Counted from the stretch's first letter, positions 7,832 through 17,071 are shown. The stretch: DNA of 47,569 nucleotides from an uncultured Pelagibacteraceae bacterium (GCA_902607525.1 CACLKK010000003.1:1-47569), one strand, 5' to 3'. Numbers and translations are program-made. The notes: a model not told the origin generated them from the sequence alone.

Positions 7832-8704
7832 TTATTTTTTTCTTAATCTTTTTATTAAACTAGAAGTATCCCACCTATTACCACCCATTTTTTGAATATC
7901 TTCATAATATTTATCTACAATTTCAGTAATAGGAAGCGGAGAATTATTTTTTTTACTTTCATCCATAGCGATTTTTAAATCTTTTCTCATCCAATCAACA
8001 GCAAAACCAAAATCAAATTTATCATCAATCATTGTTTTGTGTCTATTGTCCATCTGCCACGATTGAGCGGCTCCTTTTGATATTACATCAATAACGTCTT
8101 CCATTTTAAGACCAGCATTTAAACCAAAGTTTATACCTTCAGATAAACCCTGAACCAAGCCAGCGATGCATATTTGATTTACCATTTTTGCAAGTTGGCC
8201 ACTACCAGAAGGACCAAGAAGTTGAACTTTTTTACTGTAGCAATCAATAACACTTTTTGCTTTATCAAAATCTTTTTTGTCTCCACCAACCATAACAGTT
8301 AAAGCACCATTTTCTGCTCCCGCTTGTCCACCAGAGACAGGTGCATCTAAAAACCCAAAACCATGTGCTTTAGCATTTTTATGAAGTTCTTTAGCAACTT
8401 TTGCTGATGCTGTTGTGTTGTCTATATAAACGGAATCTTTTTTAATAGTATTAAAAATTCCTTTTTTTCCTATAGCAACTTCTTTTAGGTCATCGTCATT
8501 ACCAACACATGTAAAAACAAAATCAGAATCTTTTGCAGCATCCTCGGGAGTATCAGCAATTTTTCCCTTGTATTCTTTTATCCATTTTTCTGCTTTAGAT
8601 TTTGTTCTATTATAAACAGTTACATTGTGTCCTGCTTTTGATATATAACCAGCCATAGGGTAACCCATGACACCAAGACCAATGAAAGCAACTTTACAAG
8701 TCAT
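7832..8704 (-). CDS. NAD(P)-dependent beta-hydroxyacid dehydrogenase (3-hydroxyisobutyrate dehydrogenase family)
   Basis: The 290-residue enzyme opens with the Rossmann loop FIGLGVMGYPMA and the NADP-leaning YNRTKSKAEKW. DAPVSGGQAGAENGALTVMVGG is the substrate-binding signature of 3-hydroxyisobutyrate, tartronate semialdehyde and related reductases, and GQLAKMVNQ carries the catalytic lysine near residue 172. The family oxidises or reduces short beta-hydroxyacids in the cytosol, in valine breakdown or glyoxylate handling. Specificity cannot be assigned. Its start lies only 8 bp from that of the divergent MFS gene. Confidence 0.9.
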   Translation of the reverse strand: MTCKVAFIGLGVMGYPMAGYISKAGHNVTVYNRTKSKAEKWIKEYKGKIADTPEDAAKDSDFVFTCVGNDDDLKEVAIGKKGIFNTIKKDSVYIDNTTASAKVAKELHKNAKAHGFGFLDAPVSGGQAGAENGALTVMVGGDKKDFDKAKSVIDCYSKKVQLLGPSGSGQLAKMVNQICIAGLVQGLSEGINFGLNAGLKMEDVIDVISKGAAQSWQMDNRHKTMIDDKFDFGFAVDWMRKDLKIAMDESKKNNSPLPITEIVDKYYEDIQKMGGNRWDTSSLIKRLRKK

Positions 8705-8712
8705 ATTTTAAA

Positions 8713-9921
8713 ATGTTTAAAAGTTTAAGTTTAAAAGTAATTATATTTGGTTTTATATTTACATTTTTTTCAAGCTTTGGACAGAGTTTTTTTTTAGGAA
8801 TTTTTAATCCTAGCATTAGAAATGAATTATCAATAACTCATGGACAATTTGGTTCAATATACGCTTCAGCAACTTTATTAAGCAGTTTTATACTAATTTG
8901 GTTAGGAAAAAAAATAGATGATATTAATATAATTAAGTTTTCATTTTTAGTTATTTTACTACTGGCATTTTCATGTTTCTTTTTTTCAATAATATCCTCA
9001 ATACCTTTATTATTTATAGCAATTTTTTTAATGAGATTTTCTGGTCAGGGCATGATGTCTCATACAGCAACAACAACCATCTCAAGATATTTTACTAAGT
9101 CCAGGGGTAAAGCTCTAAGTACAGGCTGGTTTGGTTTATCGACTGCTGAATTTATTCTACCAGTATTAATGATCTATCTTTTAGCTATTACTAACTGGAA
9201 AAATATTTGGATAAGTGCATCAATAATAATAATTATTTTATTACCTTTGACGACATATTTCTTAGTAAAAAATCTTAATTTTGATTCTAGAGAAAACTCT
9301 GATGATAATGAATTCAACGAAGATAAAATTAAACATTGGAAAAGATTTGAAGTAATTAAGGATTATAGATTTTATATCGTCTGTGCAAATATGCTTGCTA
9401 TGCCTTCTATAGCAACAGGAACATTTGTTTATCAATCATTTATACTTTCATCTAAAAATTGGGGACCTTATGTTATAGCCCAATCTTTTATGGCTTATTC
9501 AATTCTTTCTGTGATAACTTTATTTTTTTCTGGTTTTTTAATAGACAAGTTTACAAGTAGAAAACTTTTAGTTTATATGAATATTCCTTTACTTTTAGCA
9601 GTATTGGTTTTGATTTTTTTTGATAGTCATATTTCTTCATTTTTTTTCTTAGGCCTAATTGGAATTACGAATGGTTTGTGCAATGTTCTAGGATCATCAA
9701 CGTGGGCAGAAATATATGGTGTTAGGTATATTGGATCTATAAAAGCCCTTACAACGGCCTTAATGGTATTTGCTACAGCTTTTGGTACTGCATTATTTGG
9801 AATTTTAATAGATGCTGGTTTTTCAATCGAGCAAATATCAATGTTTTCTGGAATATATATATTTGTATCCATATTTTCTTTATTTCTAATAAGAAAACGA
9901 ATAAATCCATTAATTATTTAA
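8713..9921 (+). CDS. Major facilitator superfamily transporter
   Basis: The 402-residue protein has about twelve hydrophobic segments in two halves separated by a charged loop near residues 193-215 (SRENSDDNEFNEDKIKHWKRFE), the usual MFS layout. The loop WLGKKIDD between helices 2 and 3 is the position of the MFS motif A, and LIDKFTSRK is its second-half copy. The substrate is unknown. The gene begins 8 bp from the divergent dehydrogenase start, so each promoter must lie inside the other's coding region. Confidence 0.85.
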   Translation: MFKSLSLKVIIFGFIFTFFSSFGQSFFLGIFNPSIRNELSITHGQFGSIYASATLLSSFILIWLGKKIDDINIIKFSFLVILLLAFSCFFFSIISSIPLLFIAIFLMRFSGQGMMSHTATTTISRYFTKSRGKALSTGWFGLSTAEFILPVLMIYLLAITNWKNIWISASIIIIILLPLTTYFLVKNLNFDSRENSDDNEFNEDKIKHWKRFEVIKDYRFYIVCANMLAMPSIATGTFVYQSFILSSKNWGPYVIAQSFMAYSILSVITLFFSGFLIDKFTSRKLLVYMNIPLLLAVLVLIFFDSHISSFFFLGLIGITNGLCNVLGSSTWAEIYGVRYIGSIKALTTALMVFATAFGTALFGILIDAGFSIEQISMFSGIYIFVSIFSLFLIRKRINPLII

Positions 9922-9968
9922 ATATAACTTGATTTTATAACTGCTTTTCATTACTTATTGCTCATCTT

Positions 9969-10436
9969 ATGGCTCGAATTACCGTTGAGGATTGTTTAGA
10001 AAAAATAGATAGTCAGTACGATCTAGTGTTACTAGCTAAAGAAAGAACCGCACAGCTTAACTCTGGAGAAAAACCTTTAGTACCAGAGGATAACGATAAA
10101 AATACAGTAATATCTTTGAGAGAAATAGGAGAAGGAAAAATTTCAATTAAAAATATTGAAGATTCAGCTATTAATAAATTAAGAAAAATACAAAGCCAAC
10201 CAGCAGAATTAGAGGATTTAGAAATAGAACAAGACGATGATTTCGATAAAATATATAAAGGAGAAATTTCAAAAAGTGGAGCTGCAATTTTACCTTCAAA
10301 AAGAATAAGAAAAATACCAGAAAAAATAACAACAGCATTAAAGGCAGAAGAGGAATTCGGGGAAAAAGATAAAGATAAAGAATCTGAAGAAGAAATTAAA
10401 AATGATACTCCTCAAGAAGAAAAGAAACCCGAGTAA
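9969..10436 (+). CDS. rpoZ: RNA polymerase omega subunit with acidic tail
   Basis: Residues 1-60 ([47 protein letters not shown]) are a standard RpoZ, which wraps the C-terminus of beta-prime and helps RNA polymerase assemble. The protein is 155 residues, against about 80-130 in most bacteria: residues about 80-155 form a low-complexity Asp/Glu/Lys tail ([14 protein letters not shown], later [16 protein letters not shown]). Longer acidic tails are known in alphaproteobacterial omega, but this one is at the long end. It lies 47 bp after the MFS gene and before dusA on the same strand. Confidence 0.92.
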   Translation: MARITVEDCLEKIDSQYDLVLLAKERTAQLNSGEKPLVPEDNDKNTVISLREIGEGKISIKNIEDSAINKLRKIQSQPAELEDLEIEQDDDFDKIYKGEISKSGAAILPSKRIRKIPEKITTALKAEEEFGEKDKDKESEEEIKNDTPQEEKKPE

Positions 10437-10478
10437 TATATAATTCATTTCAAATACATTAAAAACAAAGGTTTGTTT

Positions 10479-11465
10479 ATGAAAAGAACAGTCTCTGTAG
10501 CGCCTATGATGGATTGTACAGATAGACATGATCGTTTTTTCTTACGTTTAATAAGCAAAAATGTAATGTTGTACTCAGAAATGGTAGCAACCAAATCTGC
10601 ACTTCATGGCGATCGAAAAAAAATATTATCTTTTAGCCAAGAAGAAAAACCCTTAGCGCTTCAGGTTGGTGGTTCAGATAAAAAAGAGTTATCTGAAGTT
10701 GCGAAGATAGCTGAGGATATGGGTTACGATGAAATTAATATTAATCTTGGCTGTCCTAGTAAAAAAGTTCAAAAAAATATGTTTGGAGCATGCTTGATGA
10801 AAGAGCCAGATTTAGTTTCTGAATGCATTAATGAAATGGTAAATTCTTGTAATATTCCAGTTACAGCCAAAACAAGAATTGGTTTTGATAATACAGAAGA
10901 TTTTAATTACTTGAATAACTTTATACTAAAAATGAAAAAAGCTGGATGTAAAACTTTTATATTACATGCGCGCAAAGCTATTCTAAAAGGGTTAACTCCA
11001 AAACAAAATTTAAATATTCCAAAATTAAATTATGAAATGGTTTATAGAATCAAAAAAGAAAATCCAGATTTAGAAATTATTATAAATGGAGGAATTTCTA
11101 AAATTGAAGAGATAAAAAAACATTTAAAAACATGTAATGGAGTTATGATAGGAAGAGCAATATATCAAAATCCATATTTTTTGGTAGATATAGAAAAAGA
11201 GATATTTAATGTAAGTAATAATCCAACTAGAGAAGATGTAGCAAAAGAACTTCTAGAGTATTTAGAAAAAGAAGTTAAATTAGGAACCAAAGTGAATCAT
11301 GTAATGAGACACACAGTTGGCCTATATCATGGTCAAATTGGTTCAAAAAACTGGAAAAGATACTTAAGTGATAACATGATGGCAAGAGACTCAGATTTTC
11401 AAAAAGCGAAACATATAATGACAATAGTACAAAATAATGAGAAAGTTAATCAAACAACTGCATGA
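10479..11465 (+). CDS. dusA: tRNA-dihydrouridine(20/20a) synthase DusA
   Basis: This flavin enzyme reduces uridine in the D-loop of tRNA. The protein (328 residues from ATG 10479) shows VAPMMDCTDRH, LYSEMVATKSALHGD, LQVGGSDK, NINLGCPSKKVQ with the catalytic cysteine followed by FGACLM, KTRIG, HARKAILKGLTPKQN and INGGI/MIGRAIYQNP. The DRHDR and AILKGLSPKQN-type motifs point to DusA rather than DusB or DusC. An AAAGG lies 8 bp before ATG 10479; a TTG two codons upstream (10473) is the less likely start. The last 4 bp overlap the TauE-type gene (ATGA). Confidence 0.92.
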   Translation: MKRTVSVAPMMDCTDRHDRFFLRLISKNVMLYSEMVATKSALHGDRKKILSFSQEEKPLALQVGGSDKKELSEVAKIAEDMGYDEININLGCPSKKVQKNMFGACLMKEPDLVSECINEMVNSCNIPVTAKTRIGFDNTEDFNYLNNFILKMKKAGCKTFILHARKAILKGLTPKQNLNIPKLNYEMVYRIKKENPDLEIIINGGISKIEEIKKHLKTCNGVMIGRAIYQNPYFLVDIEKEIFNVSNNPTREDVAKELLEYLEKEVKLGTKVNHVMRHTVGLYHGQIGSKNWKRYLSDNMMARDSDFQKAKHIMTIVQNNEKVNQTTA

Positions 11466-12295
11466 TTGAAAATTTAGATCTAAGTCAAATAATATTTATT
11501 TTGTTTGTAATGGCCTCATCAGCAACAGTAGTTGGGTTTATGGCTGGATTTTTTGGAATAGGTGGTGGCTTAATAATGGTTCCTATTCTTTTTTATATAT
11601 TTAGCTTTGTTGGTATAGAAAAAACATTTGTTATGCATATGGCTATAGGGACATCTTTTTTAATTATAGTTCCAAATTCAATTATATCAACATTAACACA
11701 TATGAAATTTAAGGCCGTTGAATTTAGCATTGTTAGAACCTTTGGAATTTTTGTTGTGATTGGTGTTGTCCTAGGAACTGTATTTGCAGTTAGCTTAAAA
11801 ACTTCTGGTTTGGTTTTATTTTTTTCTATTATGACTATAATTTTTGCTATTTATTTTCTGATAGAGAAAGAAAAAATTAATCCTACTCCTAAAAAAATAA
11901 ATTTAATTTATAAAGTTATTTGTGGTTTTTTATCTGGTTTTTTATCAGCCCCAATGGGGATAGGAGGGGGTGTATTTAATACTCCAATATTTAAAATGTT
12001 TGGTTATCCAATAAATGTGGCTATTGGCACCTCAGCTGCCATCGGATTTTTGATTTCTTTAATTGGAGCAATAGGTTTTGCGATTTCGGGTACCTATCTT
12101 AATATTAACGCTCCATTAAGTTTAGGATTTATTAACATTCCAACATTTTTAATTTTTATCCCTATCACCACATTTATGGCTAAGATTGGGGCAGAAACCG
12201 TTCATAAATTTAATAAAAGATTGATAGGAAGAATATTTGGTATTTATCTTTTTATTGTAGCTTGCTGGTTATTTCTTGAATATTTAAAATTATAA
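11462..12295 (+). CDS. TauE/SafE family sulfite or anion exporter
   Basis: The 277-residue inner-membrane protein has about eight helices and the internal duplication typical of TauE/SafE: GFFGIGGGLIMVPIL (near residue 29) and APMGIGGGVFNTPIFKMFG (near residue 162). Members export sulfite, sulfoacetate or other organic anions. Its ATG overlaps the dusA stop (ATGA), so it is translated with dusA, and serine-glyoxylate aminotransferase follows 33 bp later. A role in sulfonate breakdown is possible but nothing here proves it. Confidence 0.85.
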   Translation: MIENLDLSQIIFILFVMASSATVVGFMAGFFGIGGGLIMVPILFYIFSFVGIEKTFVMHMAIGTSFLIIVPNSIISTLTHMKFKAVEFSIVRTFGIFVVIGVVLGTVFAVSLKTSGLVLFFSIMTIIFAIYFLIEKEKINPTPKKINLIYKVICGFLSGFLSAPMGIGGGVFNTPIFKMFGYPINVAIGTSAAIGFLISLIGAIGFAISGTYLNINAPLSLGFINIPTFLIFIPITTFMAKIGAETVHKFNKRLIGRIFGIYLFIVACWLFLEYLKL

Positions 12296-12299
12296 TGCA

Positions 12300-12314
12300 A
12301 CCTTACTATAAGGT
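12300..12314 (+). promoter_or_regulatory. 15-bp palindrome before sgaA
   Basis: ACCTTA-CTA-TAAGGT is a perfect 6-3-6 inverted repeat in the 33-bp gap before the aminotransferase. The right arm includes AAGGT, the only Shine-Dalgarno-like sequence before the start, so as RNA it could form a small hairpin that hides the ribosome site; as DNA it could be an operator. Function is not shown. Confidence 0.35.
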
Positions 12315-12328
12315 GTAAAATTTATTTT

Positions 12329-13504
12329 ATGGCAAAATCAAATACTTACAAAGCTGGTAAACATTTCTTACAGGTTCCTGGACCGACAAATTTTCCTGAT
12401 AGAATTTTAAGAGCAATGGATCGTCCTGCTATGGATCATCGAGGTCCTCAATTTGCAGAATTATCAAAAAGAATCCTAGATAGAATTAAATTAATATTTA
12501 AATCAACAGATCCTGTTATAATTTGGCCAAGTTCAGGAACAGGAGCTATGGAAGCTTCTATAGTGAATACTTTAAGTGAAGGAGATAAAGTTTTGATGTT
12601 TGAAACTGGACACTTTGCTACTGAATGGTGTCAAGCCGCACGAAGATATAAAGTAAATGTAGATTTTGTTCCAGGTGATTGGCGTCATGGGGCAGACCCT
12701 AAAATTGTAGAAGAAAAATTGTTAGCTGATAAAAAACATGAGATTAAGGCTGTTATGGTTACTCATAACGAAACTTCCACTGGAATAATGAGCAGGGTAG
12801 AGGAAGTAAGAAAAGCAATCGATAGTGCAAAACATCCAGCATTATTTATGGTGGATACAATTTCTTCATTGGGATCCTATAATTATGATCATCAAAAATG
12901 GAAAGTAGATGTTTCCGTAGGGGGATCACAAAAAGGCTTAATGTTACCTCCAGGACTTTCTTTTAACGTTGTTAGTAAAAAAGCATTAGAAGCATCTAAA
13001 AGTTCAAAGCTTCCAAAATCCTATTGGCAATGGGAACAAATGTTGGAAAATAATAAAAATGGCTTTTATCCATACACGCCAGCCGTAAATATTATGTTCG
13101 GATTAAACGAAGCAATAAATATGCTAATGGAGGAAGGTTTGGAAAATGTTTTTGCGCGTCATGCTAGACATGCTGAAGCAACAAGAATAGCAGTTGAAGC
13201 TTGGGGTTTGGAAATACTTGCTAAAAATCCAAAGGAACGTTCAAATTCAATAACTGCAATTTTAATTCCAGAAGGTCACGATTCAGATAATTTAAGGAAA
13301 ATAGTTTTAGATAACTATGATATGTCCCTAGGTACTGGGCTTGCCAAAGTGAAAGGAAAAGTATTTCGAATTGGTCATCTTGGAGATTTTAATGATCTTA
13401 TGCTTGCAGGCACACTTGCGGGCGTTGAAATGGGTTTAAAACATTCAGGTATTCCCTTTAAACCGGGAGGAATAATGGCAGCACTAAATTTTCTTTCAAA
13501 GTAA
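12329..13504 (+). CDS. sgaA: Serine-glyoxylate aminotransferase
   Basis: The 391-residue PLP enzyme is a class V aminotransferase. FLQVPGPTNFPDRILRAMDRP at the N-terminus, MVDTISSLGS with D176 (holds the pyridine nitrogen) and SVGGSQKGLMLPPG with K202 (Schiff-base lysine) match serine-glyoxylate aminotransferase, which makes hydroxypyruvate and glycine from serine and glyoxylate. The SQKGLMLPPGL motif is shared with alanine-glyoxylate enzymes, so the amino donor could differ. It lies 33 bp after the TauE-type gene and converges on phosphomannomutase with a 14-bp gap. In SAR11 such enzymes fit one-carbon and glycine/serine metabolism. Confidence 0.88.
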   Translation: MAKSNTYKAGKHFLQVPGPTNFPDRILRAMDRPAMDHRGPQFAELSKRILDRIKLIFKSTDPVIIWPSSGTGAMEASIVNTLSEGDKVLMFETGHFATEWCQAARRYKVNVDFVPGDWRHGADPKIVEEKLLADKKHEIKAVMVTHNETSTGIMSRVEEVRKAIDSAKHPALFMVDTISSLGSYNYDHQKWKVDVSVGGSQKGLMLPPGLSFNVVSKKALEASKSSKLPKSYWQWEQMLENNKNGFYPYTPAVNIMFGLNEAINMLMEEGLENVFARHARHAEATRIAVEAWGLEILAKNPKERSNSITAILIPEGHDSDNLRKIVLDNYDMSLGTGLAKVKGKVFRIGHLGDFNDLMLAGTLAGVEMGLKHSGIPFKPGGIMAALNFLSK

Positions 13505-13518
13505 TTTTTTTTACTGAT

Positions 13519-14973
13519 TTATATTTTTTGATCGTACTCACCAACTTTACCAGTTTCTTTTAAAAGTTTATCAATAAATTCAAATATTTTCTTTTTTCTT
13601 TCATCTGAAGTAGGACTTTCTGTTACTACTACCAAAGAGGGTTTATTTGAAGATGCTCTAATTAACCCCCAAGAACCATCTTCTAAAGAAAAGCGTATTC
13701 CATTTACTGTTAAAATACTAATAATTTTTTTTCCATCAATTTTTATATTATCTCTTTTTAAAGATTCTATTTTTTTAACAAGGTTAGTAACAACATCATA
13801 TTTTTCTTCATCCTTACAAAAAGGTGCCATCGTAGGAGTTTGATATGTTGTTGGTAGTTCATTTACCAATTTTGAAATTTTTTTATTTTGTTTGTCTAAC
13901 AAATTACATACTTGGATTGCAGAATTTATGCCATCGTCATAACCATAACCAAGAGGTTTATTAAAAAAGAAATGGCCACTTTTTTCAAATCCTGCTAAAG
14001 CTTTAATTTCATTAACTTTTCTTTTAATATGTGAATGACCAGTTTTCCAATATATTGTTTCACATTTATTTTCTAATAAAATCTTATCTTTTTGAAATAA
14101 ACCAGTCGATTTTACATCTACAACAAATTTTTCATTTTTATGTTTCGTTGATAAGTTTCTTGCGATGAGTAAGCCAATTTTATCTGAAAAAATTTCATTT
14201 CCATTATCATCAATTACTCCAACTCTGTCTCCATCACCATCAAAACCAAAGCCAACATCTGCTTCATTTTCTTTTACAGTTTTACTTATTTCACGAAGCA
14301 TTTTTAAGTCTTCAGGATTAGGGTTATATTTAGGAAATGAGTGATCAAGATTACAATCAAGCTCTATTACATCACATCCAACTGCTCTTAAAATATTTGG
14401 AGCAAATACACCTGCCGTACCATTTCCACAAGCAACTACAACTTTAAGTTTTTTTTTAATTTTATTTTTTATTAAACTATTAATATATATATCTTTAAAA
14501 TTTTTAATTTCTTTATAAGATCCTTTCCCGTATTTGAATTTCTTATTTATTACTATTTTTTTTAATTCATTCATCTCCACGGGAGAGTGTGTTAGGCCCT
14601 TTTCAATGCCCATTTTGATTCCTGTCCAGCCATTTTCGTTGTGACTTGCTGTTACCATAGCGACCGCATCTGCTTTAAGGTTAAATTGAGCAAAGTAAGC
14701 TGTTGGAGATAAAGCCAAACCTATGTCTTCAATATTACATCCAGTTTCAAGCAAACCTTCTATAAGTTTTTGTTTTACTTCTTCGCTATAGGACCTGTAG
14801 TCATGTCCAACAATTACTCTTGGGGAATTATTAGTTTTTGATATAATTTGCGTACCAAAACCTCGGCCCACATTTTTAATTCCCCCTTTATTTATGTCTT
14901 TAGGATATAACCATCGTGCGTCGTACTCTCTAAAACCTAAAGGATTTATATGAATATCTTCTGATGTGGCCAT
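13519..14973 (-). CDS. Phosphomannomutase/phosphoglucomutase
   Basis: The 484-residue enzyme interconverts hexose 1- and 6-phosphates (mannose and probably glucose), feeding sugar nucleotides for surface glycans. Domain 1 has FREYDARWLYP and the phosphoserine loop TASHNENGWTG with S110; domain 2 has the metal loop DGDGDR (245-250); domain 3 has GFEKSGH; domain 4 has the phosphate-binding GIRFSLEDGSWGLIRASSNKP. All four domains are complete. FREYDIR-type starts are typical of the ManB/AlgC group. It is the only minus-strand gene between sgaA and nrdA, with its promoter in the 172-bp region shared with nrdA. Confidence 0.9.
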   Translation of the reverse strand: MATSEDIHINPLGFREYDARWLYPKDINKGGIKNVGRGFGTQIISKTNNSPRVIVGHDYRSYSEEVKQKLIEGLLETGCNIEDIGLALSPTAYFAQFNLKADAVAMVTASHNENGWTGIKMGIEKGLTHSPVEMNELKKIVINKKFKYGKGSYKEIKNFKDIYINSLIKNKIKKKLKVVVACGNGTAGVFAPNILRAVGCDVIELDCNLDHSFPKYNPNPEDLKMLREISKTVKENEADVGFGFDGDGDRVGVIDDNGNEIFSDKIGLLIARNLSTKHKNEKFVVDVKSTGLFQKDKILLENKCETIYWKTGHSHIKRKVNEIKALAGFEKSGHFFFNKPLGYGYDDGINSAIQVCNLLDKQNKKISKLVNELPTTYQTPTMAPFCKDEEKYDVVTNLVKKIESLKRDNIKIDGKKIISILTVNGIRFSLEDGSWGLIRASSNKPSLVVVTESPTSDERKKKIFEFIDKLLKETGKVGEYDQKI

Positions 14974-15095
14974 AATCCTTTATGTAATATTTTTTCTTTT
15001 TTAGCAGTATTTAAATTTTATCCTTGCTATTATAGCTATGTTCATATAATGTTCTATTGATTTGTTAAAACATGTAGTATATCTAAATATTGTGT

Positions 15096-15111
15096 ACACA
15101 ACATATAGTTG
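15096..15111 (+). promoter_or_regulatory. NrdR-box-like site upstream of nrdA
   Basis: ACACAACATATAGTTG matches the NrdR consensus (acaCwAtATATwGtgt) at 13 of 16 positions. It overlaps the perfect palindrome TTGTGTACACAA at 15090-15101. NrdR represses ribonucleotide reductase genes when bound to ATP/dATP, usually at two boxes about 31 bp apart; I could not find a convincing second box upstream, so the site may be single or degenerate. Its 3' end overlaps the likely -35 element. Confidence 0.5.
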
Positions 15112-15136
15112 TTTTTGCACAAAAATTTAATAAAAT
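15109..15136 (+). promoter_or_regulatory. Probable nrdA promoter
   Basis: TTGTTT (15109-15114), a 16-bp spacer and TAAAAT (15131-15136) form a fair sigma-70 type promoter. The -10 ends 9 bp before the nrdA ATG, so the transcript would be leaderless or nearly so. The -35 overlaps the NrdR-like site, which fits repression. In such AT-rich DNA chance matches are common. Confidence 0.35.
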
Positions 15137-15145
15137 AAACTAAAT

Positions 15146-17071
15146 ATGAATAAAAACCTATCATTAGCCATCGAGAAAGCTGTCGAAAAAATTAGCCCAA
15201 AGGATAGTTTCTCTATCGACAAGACAAGCAAAAAACCTGATTTATTTTCATTAACTTCACAAACTGAACTTTTTCAAAACGAAAAAGGTATAACCATAAA
15301 AATAGATAGATCTAAGGATGATAAACTAACCGATTTTGGTAAAGCTACTTTAAGCGATAGGTATTTAGGACAAAATGAATCTTACCAAGACTTATTCGCT
15401 CGTGTTGCGAGTATATATGCAGACAATAATTTACATGCCCAAAGAATTTATAATTACATAAGTGATTTATGGTTTATGCCAGCTACACCAATTTTGTCTA
15501 ATGGTGGTACAGAAAGAGGCCTACCTATTTCCTGTTTTTTAAATGAGGCTGGAGATAGCCTAAGTGGAATACTAGATTTATGGAGTGAGAATGTTTGGTT
15601 AGCAGCTAAAGGAGGAGGGATCGGAAGTTATTGGGGAAATCTTAGATCCATAGGAGAAAAAATAGGAAGAGTCGGAAAGACTTCAGGAATTATTCCATTT
15701 ATTAAAGTAATGGATTCATTAACTATGGCAATTAGCCAAGGTTCTTTAAGAAGAGGTTCTGCTGCTTGTTATTTGCCAATTGATCATCCTGAAATTGAAG
15801 AATTTATTGAAATGAGAAGACCAACAGGAGGAGATCCTAATAGAAGATCTTTAAATCTTCACCATGGAATTTTGGTTAGCGATGCTTTTATGAGAGCCGT
15901 TGAAACTAATTCACAATGGGCATTAAAAAGTCCTAAGGATGGAGTTGTTCAGTCTACCGTGTCAGCAAGAAATTTATGGATAAGACTGCTTACTGCAAGA
16001 GTTGAAACTGGCGAACCATATATTATTTTTGTTGATACAGTAAATAGACTTATTCCTCAGCATCATAAATTAGCTGGACTTAATGTAAAAACTTCTAATC
16101 TATGCAGCGAGATAACTTTGCCCACAGGGATAGACAAAGATGGAAAAGATAGAACAGCTGTTTGTTGTCTTTCTTCTTTGAATTTAGAGACATATGAAGA
16201 ATGGAAAGATCATCCAGAATTTATTGAAGATGTGATGAGGTTTTTAGATAACGTTCTAACGGATTTTATCGAAAAAGCACCAGAATCTTTCAATGATGCA
16301 AAATATTCAGCGAAAAGAGAAAGAAGTGTGGGTTTAGGGGTAATGGGTTTTCATTCATTTTTACAAAAAAATTCTGTTCCATTGGAATCTGTTATGAGTA
16401 AAAGCTGGAATAATAAAATTTTCAAACATATTCAAGCAAACGTAGATAAAGCTTCAAAAAAATTAGCTGAAGAGAGAGGCTCTTGTCCCGACGCAGAAGA
16501 ATATGGCTTTAAAGAAAGATTTTCTAACAAAACAGCAATAGCACCAACAGCTTCTATTTCAATCATTTGTGGAGGAGCTTCCCCTGGTGTTGAACCTGTT
16601 GCTGCTAATAGTTACACGCACAAGACACTTTCTGGATCCTATAATGTCAGAAACAAGTATTTGAAAGAGATACTAGAAAAATATGGAAAAAATGACGATA
16701 CCACATGGTCAACTATAACAACAAACCAGGGTTCAGTTTCTCACTTAGATTTTTTAACCGATCATGAGAAAGATGTATTCAAAACTGCCTTTGAATTAAA
16801 TCAAAAATGGATAATAGAGTTGGGCGCAGATAGAACGCCTTACGTTTCTCAAGCTCAATCAATCAATATTTTTTTACCAGCTGATGTTCATAAAAAAGAA
16901 CTGCACCAAATACATTTTCAAGCTTGGAAAAAAGGATTAAAAAGTTTGTATTACTGTAGATCTAAATCCATCCAGAGAGCGGAAAATATAAATAATGGCC
17001 TATCAACAGCTGCCACAATCGAAGAATCGAAAAAAGAACAAGATTATGAAGAATGTCTATCATGTCAGTAG
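15146..17071 (+). CDS. nrdA: Ribonucleotide reductase class I, alpha subunit, no ATP-cone
   Basis: The 641-residue subunit reduces ribonucleotides to deoxyribonucleotides. Catalytic residues are all visible: C130 (ISC, E. coli C225), N318-L319-C320-S321-E322 (NLCSE, with the thiyl C439), C340 (AVC, C462), Y602-Y603 of the radical path and the C-terminal redox pair C637/C640 (ECLSC). It is about 120 residues shorter than E. coli NrdA: only about 60 residues precede LTDFGKATLSDRYL and no ATP-cone (VxKRDG) motif is present, so the overall dATP on/off switch is probably absent. It is followed by nrdB, which starts inside its last codons. A possible NrdR site lies upstream. Confidence 0.93.
   Translation: MNKNLSLAIEKAVEKISPKDSFSIDKTSKKPDLFSLTSQTELFQNEKGITIKIDRSKDDKLTDFGKATLSDRYLGQNESYQDLFARVASIYADNNLHAQRIYNYISDLWFMPATPILSNGGTERGLPISCFLNEAGDSLSGILDLWSENVWLAAKGGGIGSYWGNLRSIGEKIGRVGKTSGIIPFIKVMDSLTMAISQGSLRRGSAACYLPIDHPEIEEFIEMRRPTGGDPNRRSLNLHHGILVSDAFMRAVETNSQWALKSPKDGVVQSTVSARNLWIRLLTARVETGEPYIIFVDTVNRLIPQHHKLAGLNVKTSNLCSEITLPTGIDKDGKDRTAVCCLSSLNLETYEEWKDHPEFIEDVMRFLDNVLTDFIEKAPESFNDAKYSAKRERSVGLGVMGFHSFLQKNSVPLESVMSKSWNNKIFKHIQANVDKASKKLAEERGSCPDAEEYGFKERFSNKTAIAPTASISIICGGASPGVEPVAANSYTHKTLSGSYNVRNKYLKEILEKYGKNDDTTWSTITTNQGSVSHLDFLTDHEKDVFKTAFELNQKWIIELGADRTPYVSQAQSINIFLPADVHKKELHQIHFQAWKKGLKSLYYCRSKSIQRAENINNGLSTAATIEESKKEQDYEECLSCQ

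Noticed and set aside
15065-15090. Second NrdR box upstream of 15096
   Set aside because: The sequence about 31 bp upstream matches the consensus at too few positions to call.
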